From: Bacillus sp. HSf4
Lineage (GTDB): Bacteria; Bacillota; Bacilli; Bacillales; Bacillaceae
Assembly: GCF_029537375.1 (NCBI RefSeq)
Contig: NZ_CP120679.1
Span: forward strand, 1,414,001 to 1,478,000
Length of the DNA: 64,000 bases
Direction of reading: 5' to 3'
Every line of letters begins with the position of its first letter. Position 1 is the first letter of the stretch. Below are positions 54,377 to 63,161 of this stretch, one piece after another. The notes beneath the pieces were generated by a model. It was not told the DNA's origin, ran no database searches, and was given only the letters and a program-made list of their open reading frames with translations. The translations under genes were made by a program, and so were the position numbers.

Positions 54377-56980
54377 GTGAAAGCACAGGCTGAAGTGAAA
54401 TGGCTGAAGGCGCCGCCCCGGGCGGGTGGCGTCACATGGGGAGTTCCCTGGGAAAAAGGTGTGCTGCAAAAAGGGGAGGCAGTCACCATCGCCGATCAGA
54501 ACGGTCAGGCGCCTAGCTTACAAACATGGCCGCTTGCCTATTGGCCTGACGGATCGCTGAAATGGACAGGGCATGCGGCGGTTTTCACAGAAGAGAGCGG
54601 CGGCCGTTTTTGGCTGCAAAAAGGGTGTCCAAAACCACCTGAAAACACCGTACACATTTCAGAGCAGGAAGACAGCATCACAGTGGACACCGGGGAGATG
54701 GTCTGCAAGCTGGAGAAAACAGGCTCGACCTTGTTCAGCTCGATTTCCATTTCCGGGGAAATGATGGCGAAAAACGGACGGCTCATCGCCTTAAAAGAAA
54801 AACGGACTGCCGCAGATTTTCACGAGACTTATCAAATCACACGATTTAAAAGCATGATCAACAGGGTGGTTATTGAACAAAACGGGCCGGTAAAAGCGGT
54901 GTTGAAAGCAGAAGGTGTCCACCGGAGCGAAGACCGGGGCAACCCTTGGCTTCCTTTTGCCGACAGACTGTCTTTTTACGCCGGGGTATCGGCCATTCGG
55001 ATCATGCATACCATTTTCATCGACGGAGATCCGCAAACTGAATGGATCAAAGGGCTCGGCTTGGAGTTTTCCGCGTTTTTCAAAGGTGCCCCTTGGAATC
55101 GGCACATTCGTTATGCGGCTGACAGCGGCATTTACGGGGAGGCGGCCCAGCTGCTTGTGACGAGAAGATTTAACGAATCAAACGGGATTTATGAAAAACA
55201 AATTGCCGGACAGCCGGTCCGTGAGACACCAGAAACATCGGCCGTGGTTCAGGATGCCCGCCGGAATGCGATTTGGCATGACTTTCAACTCGTTCAAGAC
55301 GCTCCGCATCACTACCGTTTGCAAAAACGGACGGATAAAAGCTGTGCCTGGGTGCCCGCCTTCCGCGGAGAGAGAGCGAAAGGGCTGATGTATGCAGGAG
55401 GAGAAACGGGTGGAATCGCTTTAGGGCTAAAGGATTTTTTTGAAAAATATCCGTCCTCACTTACAGCGGCAAATCTCGCCTCTGATGAAACGACATTGAC
55501 GGTCTGGTTTTGGCCTCCGGAAGCGGAAGCGATGGATTTCCGCCACTATTCAAAGGACACCCATGTTGAAAGCGCATATGAAGGCTTTGCGGAAATGCGC
55601 TCTACTGCTTCAGGGATTGCCAATACGAGCGAAGTCCATCTCGCCTGTTTGACAAAGCCGCCAAGCGATGAAGAACTGATGAGACTGGCGGATGAATGGC
55701 AAAATCCGCCGCTTTTGCTTTGTGAGCCCGACTATTATTACAACACCCGCGCACTTGGGATTTGGAGCTTGAAAGATACAAGCCGTCCGCTAGAAGCGAT
55801 GCTTGAAGAACAGCTTGACGAAGCTTTCCGGTTTTACAAAAACGAAGTCGAACAGCGAAGCTGGTACGGGTATTGGCATTATGGTGATGTGATGCATACG
55901 TATGATCCCGTCCGCCATATGTGGCGGTATGATCTTGGCGGTTACGCATGGCAAAACACAGAGCTTGTACCGAATCTGTGGCTTTGGCAGTCATTTCTCC
56001 GGTCGGGCAGGGAGGATGTCTTCCGAATGGCCGAAGCGATGACGCGCCATACAAGCGAGGTTGACTGCTACCACTTCGGAGAATATCAAGGTCTCGGTTC
56101 AAGGCACAATGTCCTCCATTGGGGCTGCGGCTGCAAAGAAGCGAGAATCAGCATGGCCGGGCTCCATAAAATGTACTATTTTTTGACGGCCGATGAACGC
56201 ACGGGTGAGATTCTCGCTGAAAGAAAGGATGCCGACAAAGCAGTCGCGACGTTGGACCCGATGAGAGCTTATTATCCGAAAGGCGGGTTTCCTGCACATG
56301 CAAGAGTGGGCCCTGATTGGGCGGCGTTTTGCTCGAACTGGCTAACACATTGGGAACGGACGGGGGACACTGCATATCTTGCAAAAATCAAAAAAGGGAT
56401 CAGCCAGCTGAAAGCATTGCCGCTTCGTCTTTTGTCAGGGCCGACGTTCGGCTATGATCCGGCGGGTGCCGCTTTGTTTCACATGGGAGACGGGAACGAA
56501 GGCGGCTACCATATGGTGATCGCATTTGGCGCTCCGCAAGTATGGATGGAACTTGCCGGACTCCTGGAAGATGAAGAATGGAAGGAGATGCTTAGTGAAT
56601 TCGGCGAATTTTATTTGCTGAGCGATGAAGAGAAGCGGCGAAGGAGCGGGGGAAAGCTTCATAACGGTTTGTTCCATTGGCCGATGTTTGCTGCTGCAAT
56701 GGCCGCATATGCTGCACACCGGCGCCGGGACCGGGAGCTTGCCGAAAAAGTGTGGCGCCTTTTGCTGGATGAAACGCAAAGCCATACACCACTGCCGATT
56801 ACACCAAAGCGGACGAACAGATGGAGAGAACTGACGGAAATGCCTTGGGTGACGACAAACTGTGTATCGCAATGGTGTTTAAACTTAATCGCAGTATTGG
56901 AGCTTCTCGGCGATATGCCGCCCAGTCGGGAGCTTCAGGAAAAGGTGATGTCACACATTCAAGCGACAGGCAAAAAATGA
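54377..56980 (+). CDS. yetA: YetA-like large protein of the pectin cluster
   Basis: This 867-residue protein starts at GTG 54377 behind AGAGGAGGAGCG. The N-terminal 350 residues look like a beta-rich (RIFT-barrel-like) domain: LKAPPRAGGVTWGVPWEKG, LQTWPLAYWPDGSLKWTGHA and EDSITVDTGEMVCKLEKTGS. Residues about 470-700 look like an alpha-helical toroid of a sugar hydrolase or lyase type (WYGYWHYGDVMHTYDPVRH, ALFHMGDGNEGGYHMVIAF). I recognise the YetA family, next to lplA in B. subtilis as well, but its activity is unknown to me; a glycan hydrolase or lyase is likely. It has no signal peptide. Confidence 0.85.
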   Translation: MKAQAEVKWLKAPPRAGGVTWGVPWEKGVLQKGEAVTIADQNGQAPSLQTWPLAYWPDGSLKWTGHAAVFTEESGGRFWLQKGCPKPPENTVHISEQEDSITVDTGEMVCKLEKTGSTLFSSISISGEMMAKNGRLIALKEKRTAADFHETYQITRFKSMINRVVIEQNGPVKAVLKAEGVHRSEDRGNPWLPFADRLSFYAGVSAIRIMHTIFIDGDPQTEWIKGLGLEFSAFFKGAPWNRHIRYAADSGIYGEAAQLLVTRRFNESNGIYEKQIAGQPVRETPETSAVVQDARRNAIWHDFQLVQDAPHHYRLQKRTDKSCAWVPAFRGERAKGLMYAGGETGGIALGLKDFFEKYPSSLTAANLASDETTLTVWFWPPEAEAMDFRHYSKDTHVESAYEGFAEMRSTASGIANTSEVHLACLTKPPSDEELMRLADEWQNPPLLLCEPDYYYNTRALGIWSLKDTSRPLEAMLEEQLDEAFRFYKNEVEQRSWYGYWHYGDVMHTYDPVRHMWRYDLGGYAWQNTELVPNLWLWQSFLRSGREDVFRMAEAMTRHTSEVDCYHFGEYQGLGSRHNVLHWGCGCKEARISMAGLHKMYYFLTADERTGEILAERKDADKAVATLDPMRAYYPKGGFPAHARVGPDWAAFCSNWLTHWERTGDTAYLAKIKKGISQLKALPLRLLSGPTFGYDPAGAALFHMGDGNEGGYHMVIAFGAPQVWMELAGLLEDEEWKEMLSEFGEFYLLSDEEKRRRSGGKLHNGLFHWPMFAAAMAAYAAHRRRDRELAEKVWRLLLDETQSHTPLPITPKRTNRWRELTEMPWVTTNCVSQWCLNLIAVLELLGDMPPSRELQEKVMSHIQATGKK

Positions 56981-56995
56981 AGATTGCCGGAAAAA

Positions 56996-57009
56996 TGAAA
57001 GCGCTTTAA
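56996..57009. promoter_or_regulatory. Possible cre site upstream of lplA
   Basis: TGAAAGCGCTTTAA matches the cre consensus except the thirteenth base (A for C). It lies 33 bases before lplA, so CcpA would repress this transport operon. No obvious promoter hexamers are seen next to it. Confidence 0.65.
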
Positions 57010-57041
57010 ATTTATTGTTAAATCATAAAGGGGGAATGAAA

Positions 57042-58565
57042 ATGCCGGTAGTAAAAAGCAAGGGGAAAAAATGGCTGGCCGCCTCCGCCGCCTTTTTTCT
57101 TCTCATGGGCTGCAGCGCAAACGAATCATCCAGCCAAAACGAAAAGGACAAGCAAAAGGATGTGATCCACATCATGGCACCGCTTCTATCGCCGGAAAGT
57201 CCGGGGCAAAACAGCCCGTCATTGAAAGCGCTTGAAACGTATACGCAAAAACAAATTAACGTGACATGGGTTCCGAACTCTTCCTACAATGACAAATTCA
57301 ACATTGTCATGGCGTCCGGAGATTTGCCGCACGCGATCGTTATCACCGACAAATCACCAGGATTTATCAAATCGGTTAAAGCGGGCGCGTTCTGGGAGCT
57401 GTCTCCATACTTAAAAGATTACCCGAATCTCAGCAAGGCTGATGAAAAGATCATGAAAAACAGCTCGATCAACGGCGAGATTTACGGCATATACAGGGCG
57501 AGGGATCTGATTCGGGCTTCGATCATCATCAGAACCGACTGGCTGGACAACGTCGGGCTCGATATGCCGAAAACGATCGATGATTTTTATGAAGTGTTGA
57601 AAGCATTTAAAGAAAAAGACCCCGACGGGAACGGGAAAGACGATACGTACGGCATGGTTGTGCCGAAATGGATGGGGCTTGGAAACGGGAGTCCGTGGGA
57701 TATTATGCAGACTTGGTTCGGCGCGCCGAATCGCTATGGCGTAGATGAGAACGGCGAGCTCGTTCCCGATTTTACGACAGAGGAGTATATGGAGGCATTG
57801 CGGTTCTTTAAAAAACTTTATGATGAACGGCTGATCAATAAAGATTTTGCCGTAATGGATTCGGCGAAATGGAATGACCCCGTCGTCAAAGGGAAAGCGG
57901 GCGTGATCGTCGATACAGGTTCAAGGGCTTCACAAATCCAAAGCGCTCTTGAGGAAGCCGAACCCGCCAACAAGGGTGTGATCGATGTCGTCGGTACGGT
58001 AAAAGGGCCGAAGGGGACCTATACATTCCCCACGTCTGGCTATGCCGGAATGATTGCCATCCCGAAGGCAAGCGTCAAAACGGAGAAAGAGCTGAGGGAG
58101 GTTTTGAGCTTCCTGGACAAAATGAACGATAAAGAGGCTCAGATCATTGCCAACGACGGTATTGAGGGGCGTAATTATAAGCTCGAAAACGGAACATTCA
58201 CATCTCTAGAAAAAAATAACAAAAAACTGCTTTACGAACACGAAGGGCTCGCCCAGTTCAGCATGGGGATTCCGGAACAAAGATATTACATTGAAAAACA
58301 AACGTCAAAGCTGTTCAAGCACCGTGAACAGATCATCAAAGAAGGAGAAAAAATCGCCGTCTTCAACCCGGCAGAATCGCTCGTTTCAGATGTGTACACG
58401 CAAAAAGGCGCACAGCTCGACAACATCATCCTTGACGCCAAAACACAATTTATCATCGGAGACATTGATGAAAAAGGTTTTCAGGATGCCGTTGAGCTTT
58501 GGTATAAAAGCGGCGGCGAGGATTTGATGAAGGAGCTTAATCAATTGTACCGGCAGGCTGAATAG
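57042..58565 (+). CDS. lplA: Extracellular solute-binding lipoprotein LplA
   Basis: This 507-residue lipoprotein starts at ATG 57042 (AAAGGGGG at 57027-57034). The signal is MPVVKSKGKKWLAASAAFF, then LLMGC lipobox (Cys about 24). The mature part is a family 1 type binding protein with MAPLLSPESPGQNSPSLKAL and a calcium-like KDPDGNGKDDTYGMV loop. LplA-LplB-LplC form an ABC importer, probably for longer rhamnogalacturonan fragments, with MsmX-type ATPase elsewhere. Position after yetA is the same as in B. subtilis. Confidence 0.93.
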   Translation: MPVVKSKGKKWLAASAAFFLLMGCSANESSSQNEKDKQKDVIHIMAPLLSPESPGQNSPSLKALETYTQKQINVTWVPNSSYNDKFNIVMASGDLPHAIVITDKSPGFIKSVKAGAFWELSPYLKDYPNLSKADEKIMKNSSINGEIYGIYRARDLIRASIIIRTDWLDNVGLDMPKTIDDFYEVLKAFKEKDPDGNGKDDTYGMVVPKWMGLGNGSPWDIMQTWFGAPNRYGVDENGELVPDFTTEEYMEALRFFKKLYDERLINKDFAVMDSAKWNDPVVKGKAGVIVDTGSRASQIQSALEEAEPANKGVIDVVGTVKGPKGTYTFPTSGYAGMIAIPKASVKTEKELREVLSFLDKMNDKEAQIIANDGIEGRNYKLENGTFTSLEKNNKKLLYEHEGLAQFSMGIPEQRYYIEKQTSKLFKHREQIIKEGEKIAVFNPAESLVSDVYTQKGAQLDNIILDAKTQFIIGDIDEKGFQDAVELWYKSGGEDLMKELNQLYRQAE

Positions 58566-58603
58566 CCCATCTCCGCCAATGCACACGAAAGGGGGTTTAG
58601 GAC

Positions 58604-59557
58604 ATGGAAATCGCCACAAAAACGGAGAAGGCCGCTGTCAAGGCGGCTAGAAAAACAAATGGGCTCTCGGCCTTTAAACGGGACAAATGGCTTTATCTTC
58701 TGCTCGTTCCCGGTGTTTTATATTTTCTCATCTTTAAATATTGGCCGATGTGGGGCGTATTGATCGCTTTTAAGGATTATTCCCCATATCTCGGCTTTTG
58801 GCAGAGCGAATGGGTCGGATTCGAGTATTTCAAGGATTTTTTTATGAATCCCGATTTCTTCCGGCTCTTGCGCAACACGCTGATGCTGGCCGCTCTCGAC
58901 TTGCTTTTCGCCTTTCCGGCGCCATTGATCGTGGCGCTATTGCTGAATGAATTAAGGCATGCGATTTATAAACGATGCATTCAGACGTTTATTTATGTGC
59001 CGCACTTTGTCTCATGGACGATCGTCGTCAGCATCACATTTGTCTTTTTTACGGTTGATACAGGGGTTATCAATAAAATGCTGCAGCATGTAACGGGAGG
59101 GGAGATCTCATTTCTCTCCGATCCCGAATGGTTCAGGCCGATGATCGTGCTGCAAAGCATGTGGAAGGAGACGGGCTGGGGAACGATTCTGTTTTTGGCG
59201 GCGCTTGCCGCCGTTGACCAGGAACAGTATGAAGCGGCGGTGATAGACGGGGCCGGGCGCTTCAGGAGAATGTGGCATATCACGCTGCCCGCGATCAGAA
59301 GTACGATTGTCGTGCTCCTTATCTTAAGAATCGGCAGTTTTTTAAACATCGGCTTTGAACAGATCTTTTTAATGACCAATTCATTAAACCGGAGCGTCGC
59401 CGAAATCTTTGACACGTATGTCTATGTGGTTGGGATTACCCAAGGGGCTTACAGCTACAGCACGGCAGTCGGCCTTTTTAAATCAGTCGTCGGCATCATC
59501 CTGATTTTCGGTGCCAATTATGTCGCGAAAAAATTCGACCAGGATGGTCTGTTTTAA
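58604..59557 (+). CDS. lplB: ABC transporter permease LplB
   Basis: This 317-residue permease has about six membrane helices. The EAA loop is QYEAAVIDGAGRFRRMWHIT (about residues 209-228). The N-terminal KRDKWLYLLLVPGVLYFLIF and FSFPAPLIVAL-type helix 3 are typical. The ribosome site AAAGGGGG is at 58590. It overlaps the lplC open frame at its stop. Confidence 0.92.
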   Translation: MEIATKTEKAAVKAARKTNGLSAFKRDKWLYLLLVPGVLYFLIFKYWPMWGVLIAFKDYSPYLGFWQSEWVGFEYFKDFFMNPDFFRLLRNTLMLAALDLLFAFPAPLIVALLLNELRHAIYKRCIQTFIYVPHFVSWTIVVSITFVFFTVDTGVINKMLQHVTGGEISFLSDPEWFRPMIVLQSMWKETGWGTILFLAALAAVDQEQYEAAVIDGAGRFRRMWHITLPAIRSTIVVLLILRIGSFLNIGFEQIFLMTNSLNRSVAEIFDTYVYVVGITQGAYSYSTAVGLFKSVVGIILIFGANYVAKKFDQDGLF

Positions 59558-59574
59558 TGAATGGAGGTGATGGG

Positions 59575-60459
59575 ATGTCCGCTTCAGAATCGCTCCATAA
59601 TACGAAAGCCGGGCGGGTGTTCGATGTGTTTAATATTGTCTTTCTTGGCTGCCTGGGGCTTGTGACGGTGCTGCCATTTCTGTACATCATCGCCGGGTCT
59701 TTTGCAACAGAAGCCGAGCTGTCGGAAAGGAGCTTCTTTATCTTTCCGGAAACCTTTTCACTGGATGCGTACCGCTACATTTTTTCTACGCCGACCTTTA
59801 TCAGAAGCATGGGGGTTTCCGTGTTCATTACGGTTGTGGGAACTTTTGTTCAGCTGTTGTTTACGTTTACGATGGCCTATCCCCTTGCGAAACGGAACCT
59901 CAAAGGCCGGAATTTGCTTTTAAATCTCGTGATTTTCGCGATGCTTTTCAGCGGGGGGATGATTCCGACCTATATCGTCGTCAAAACACTCGGACTGCTC
60001 GATTCCTATTGGGCTTTAATTTTGCCGATGGCGATTAATCCGTTTAATTTGATCATTATCAAAAACTTTTTTCAGCAGCTGCCGAAAGAACTCGAGGAAT
60101 CGGCGAAAATAGACGGCTGTTCAGAAATCGGCGTATTCCTGAGGATCGCCCTTCCGCTGTCAAAGCCGATCATCGCCACCTTTGCCCTGTTTTATGCGGT
60201 CGGCATCTGGAACGACTTTTTTCATGCCCTGCTTTATATCAATGACAGCGCCAAATGGCCGCTGCAGATGGTGCTGCGCCAGGTGACGATCCTGTCCGAC
60301 TTGACCGGGACCAATGAGATGATGGAGAGTGCGGTGCCGCCGGAACAGTCGATCAAACTGGCCGTCATTGTCATAGCGACACTGCCGATTTTAGCGGTTT
60401 ATCCGTTTTTGCAGAAACATTTTGCAAAAGGGATATTGATCGGGTCTGTCAAAGGATAA
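59575..60459 (+). CDS. lplC: ABC transporter permease LplC
   Basis: This 294-residue permease starts at ATG 59575 with TGGAGGTGATGGG before it; an ATG at 59557 overlapping lplB lacks a ribosome site. Helix 1 is FNIVFLGCLGLVTVLPFLYI, and the EAA loop is LEESAKIDGCSEIGVFLRI. In B. subtilis lplD, a GH4 alpha-galacturonidase, follows; here the operon ends at lplC and a convergent terminator follows. Confidence 0.92.
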   Translation: MSASESLHNTKAGRVFDVFNIVFLGCLGLVTVLPFLYIIAGSFATEAELSERSFFIFPETFSLDAYRYIFSTPTFIRSMGVSVFITVVGTFVQLLFTFTMAYPLAKRNLKGRNLLLNLVIFAMLFSGGMIPTYIVVKTLGLLDSYWALILPMAINPFNLIIIKNFFQQLPKELEESAKIDGCSEIGVFLRIALPLSKPIIATFALFYAVGIWNDFFHALLYINDSAKWPLQMVLRQVTILSDLTGTNEMMESAVPPEQSIKLAVIVIATLPILAVYPFLQKHFAKGILIGSVKG

Positions 60460-60486
60460 AAAAAGCTGCCGGACATCTTCGGCAGC
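60458..60486 (-). terminator. Terminator shared by lplC and steT
   Basis: GCTGCCG (60465-60471) and CGGCAGC (60480-60486) form a 7-bp stem. On the minus strand a run of seven T (A run 60458-60464 in the given strand) follows, so this is steT's intrinsic terminator. It lies just past lplC and can end that operon too. Confidence 0.8.
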
Positions 60487-60496
60487 AGCGGGCGGC

Positions 60497-61822
60497 TTAT
60501 ACATGGGAGCCGCCTTTGTTTCGTTTTTTCATCCACACATAAACAGGGAGTCCGGCAAGGCCGATCAAGATAGACCAGAGGCAGCTGTAAAAGTCTGTGA
60601 TCAGGGTGCTGAAAAGGACAAACAGCGATCCGGCAATAGCCGCAATCGGCATGTAAGGGTAAAGCGGCACACTGTAGGATCTTTCCTGTCCGCTGTTTTT
60701 CTTCCTCAGAATAAACACCGCGAAAAATGCCATCACATAAAAGATATAGATCATAAAAATCGAAACCTCAGACAGCTTTTCCGGATTGCTGATCATCATG
60801 AGGACGACGGCAATCATGATCTGTACGGTGACGGCAATCCAAGGCGTATGGAATGTCGGGTGGACATGCGAGATCCAGCGCGAAAACGGCAGCTGTTTTT
60901 TTTCCGCCATCGCGAAAATAACGCGCGGGAAAGACAGAACTTTTCCGTTTAAACAGCCGAAAATGCTGACGATAATACCGATGGAGATCAATTTTCCGCC
61001 GAGCGGTCCAAACAGCATCGAAGCGGCGGTGCTTGTCGCATTTTCACCGAGTGCGACAATCTGTTCTGCCGGCAGAATATGCAAGAGCGCCAGATTGATA
61101 AACAGATAGCACGCCGTCACAATCAAAATGCCTCCGGTCATCGCTTTTGGAAGCACCTTTTCCGGGTTTTTCATTTCTCCGCCGAGTGCGGCAAGAAGAA
61201 TCCAGCCGTCGTAGGCAAACAATGTCGCCAGCACCGCCGCTCCGAAATTCTCTCCGCCGAAACTTTTGACTTCGCTGAAAATATGTTCATCACCTTGCCA
61301 GAGCCCGAAGACAACAATACATACAATGGGGATCAGTTTTCCGACCGTTGTGATCGTCTGGACCGCTCCGCCGTACTTTGTCCCGATGATGTTGATGATG
61401 CACAAAAACGCGACGGAAATAATGCCGATCAGTGCGGCCCATGATTTGTCCCAGGAAAACAAGTTGGCCACAAGCGACCCGAAATATAGCCCAAGGGCGC
61501 CGATGATCGCCGGTCCGTAGATGATGATCTGCACCCAGCCGCACAAAAAGCCCCAAAACTCTCCGTAGATTTCTTCCAGATACGTGTACAACCCGCCCGT
61601 TTTCGGAATTTGCGTGCCGATTTCGGCGATCGTCAGTCCGCCCGCAAGCGTCAAAATGCCTCCGAGAAGCCAGGCGAAAAGGGCGATCTGTGCATTCCCG
61701 GAATAAGAAAGAACACTGCCGGGCTTCATAAACACGCCCGAGCCGATGATCGTGCCAATCACAAGAGAAAGCGCAAATAACAAGCCAATCTCTTTTTTTA
61801 GTCCGTTTGTGTCTGCATTCAT
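60497..61822 (-). CDS. steT: Serine/threonine exchange transporter SteT (YkbA)
   Basis: This 441-residue permease of the APC family (LAT-like) has about 12 membrane helices. The N-terminal helix-1 motif is SLVIGTIIGSGVFMKPGSVL, GGLYTYLEEIYGEFWGFLCGW is the family signature, and YDGWILLAALGGEMKNPEKVL is substrate-binding. B. subtilis SteT exchanges serine for threonine and related amino acids. The start is the ATG complementary to 61820-61822, behind CAGGAGGCG. The order steT-mhqA-htrA matches the B. subtilis backbone. Confidence 0.94.
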   Translation of the reverse strand: MNADTNGLKKEIGLLFALSLVIGTIIGSGVFMKPGSVLSYSGNAQIALFAWLLGGILTLAGGLTIAEIGTQIPKTGGLYTYLEEIYGEFWGFLCGWVQIIIYGPAIIGALGLYFGSLVANLFSWDKSWAALIGIISVAFLCIINIIGTKYGGAVQTITTVGKLIPIVCIVVFGLWQGDEHIFSEVKSFGGENFGAAVLATLFAYDGWILLAALGGEMKNPEKVLPKAMTGGILIVTACYLFINLALLHILPAEQIVALGENATSTAASMLFGPLGGKLISIGIIVSIFGCLNGKVLSFPRVIFAMAEKKQLPFSRWISHVHPTFHTPWIAVTVQIMIAVVLMMISNPEKLSEVSIFMIYIFYVMAFFAVFILRKKNSGQERSYSVPLYPYMPIAAIAGSLFVLFSTLITDFYSCLWSILIGLAGLPVYVWMKKRNKGGSHV

Positions 61823-62063
61823 TTGCTACGCCTCCTGTTGTGTCATTCTTTTTGTAAAAAACTATTTTTATATTGTAATACCTTTTTTTCAAAATAAAAA
61901 TAAAATAAATTTTCAGATTTTCGTATTTCCTTTGAAGGTCATTGTTTTTCACAGAGTAAAACTAAAAAAATGCGGTTATAAACGAACTATGTAATCTATT
62001 AAAAGTTATATTGTTAGTGTTTTGCTTACCCTTAGAAACGAACCGGATCGAAAGCCGTATTGG

Positions 62064-62092
62064 TTGACTTTTCATCTGAAATCACCTATTTT
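62064..62092 (+). promoter_or_regulatory. Probable sigma-A promoter of mhqA
   Basis: TTGACT (62064-62069) and TATTTT (62087-62092) are 17 bases apart. The operator at 62104-62127 lies just downstream of the predicted start, which fits repression by roadblock. Confidence 0.55.
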
Positions 62093-62103
62093 TGAAGAAA
62101 AGA

Positions 62104-62127
62104 AAATATCTCGAATTCGAGATATTT
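62104..62127. promoter_or_regulatory. MhqR operator of mhqA
   Basis: A perfect 24-base palindrome with the half ATATCTCGAATT and centre AATT, mirrored as AATTCGAGATAT. This matches the MhqR box (tATCTcgaAtTCgAGATa) I know from mhqA, azoR2 and related promoters. MhqR releases in response to quinones and 2-methylhydroquinone. Confidence 0.9.
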
Positions 62128-62149
62128 AATTGAGAGGAGATTATACAAG

Positions 62150-63103
62150 ATGAAAGTGAACGGCATTCACCACGTATCCGCTTTAACGGCCAACGCGCAA
62201 AAAAATCTCGACTTTTACGTCAAAGGGCTTGGCATGAGACTGATCAAGAAAACGGTCAATCAGGATGATCCGACAATGTATCATTTGTTTTACGGTGATG
62301 AGGTTGCAACCCCTGGTTCAGATTTGACGTTTTTCGAGATTCCGATGCTGGCCCGAAAGATACAAGGAACAAACTGCATTTCATCAGTGTCCCTCAGGGT
62401 TCCGAGCGAGGAAGCCCTCGGTTTTTGGCAGCGGCGCCTTGATGAACTCGGCGTCAGGCAAGACGGGATCATGCAGCGTGCGGGACGGAGCGTTCTCCGC
62501 TTTTTCGATCATGAAGGGCAAACGATCATTCTTGTAGCGGACGCTGAAGGTAAAGATCATGGGGTGCCAGTGAAAAACAGTCCTATTCCGGAAGAGTTTC
62601 AGATCAGAGGACTTGGGCCTGTCGAGCTGTCCGTTCCCGATAGAGGCCCGACTGAAGAAGTGCTGACAGAACTTCTCGGCTTTAAGCGTGTTGCAAAAGA
62701 GGAGCTTGATGGAAGCGGCCGGGAGCTGGTTGTGTTTGAATCAGGAGACGGCGGAGCCGCCACAGAGGTTCATCTCACAGAAACGCAAGACATGAGAAGA
62801 GAGCGTCCCGGAAAAGGCAGTGTCCACCATGTCGCATTCCGCGTCAAAAATGAAGACGAACTGCAAAAATGGCATGAAAAAATCAGTGCGCACGGTTTCA
62901 CGAATTCCGGCATTGTTGAGCGCTATTATTTTAAAGCGCTCTATTTCAGAGAGCCGAACGGCATCCTCTTTGAGCTTTCCACCGACGGACCCGGCTTTCA
63001 TGTTGACGAAGGACTCGATGAGCTGGGACAAAGCCTTGCGCTTCCGCCATACCTTGAAAACAGGCGAACAGAAATCGAAGCCCGTCTTACACCGATCAAA
63101 TAA
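62150..63103 (+). CDS. mhqA: Ring-cleaving dioxygenase MhqA (YkcA)
   Basis: This 317-residue glyoxalase/bleomycin-resistance (VOC) type dioxygenase confers quinone tolerance. It has two VOC modules: about 3-140 (MKVNGIHHVSALTANAQKN, His as metal ligand) and about 155-290 (GPVELSVPDRGPTEEVL, then VHHVAFRVKNEDELQKWH with metal His and the Glu in GILFELSTDGPGF). The start is ATG 62150 behind GAGAGGAG. The MhqR operator lies 23 bases upstream of the start. B. subtilis MhqA is 316 residues as I recall. Confidence 0.93.
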   Translation: MKVNGIHHVSALTANAQKNLDFYVKGLGMRLIKKTVNQDDPTMYHLFYGDEVATPGSDLTFFEIPMLARKIQGTNCISSVSLRVPSEEALGFWQRRLDELGVRQDGIMQRAGRSVLRFFDHEGQTIILVADAEGKDHGVPVKNSPIPEEFQIRGLGPVELSVPDRGPTEEVLTELLGFKRVAKEELDGSGRELVVFESGDGGAATEVHLTETQDMRRERPGKGSVHHVAFRVKNEDELQKWHEKISAHGFTNSGIVERYYFKALYFREPNGILFELSTDGPGFHVDEGLDELGQSLALPPYLENRRTEIEARLTPIK

Positions 63104-63136
63104 AAAACAAGGCCCGTGTTAAGGGCCTTGTTTTTT
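63102..63136. terminator. Bidirectional terminator between mhqA and htrA
   Basis: The arms AAAAAACAAGGCCC (63102-63115) and GGGCCTTGTTTTTT (63123-63136) pair perfectly around GTGTTAA. The A run before and T run after the stem make it work on both strands. It serves mhqA (plus) and htrA (minus). Confidence 0.9.
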
Positions 63137-63161
63137 GTTATATCAAACAGGGGGGATTGAT

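Larger units (their letters stand above)
61823..62149. other. Divergent intergenic region between steT and mhqA
   Basis: A 327-base AT-rich region. It contains the steT ribosome site, the mhqA promoter (TTGACT 62064-62069, TATTTT 62087-62092, spacer 17) and the MhqR operator. No riboswitch or further gene was recognised. Confidence 0.6.
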
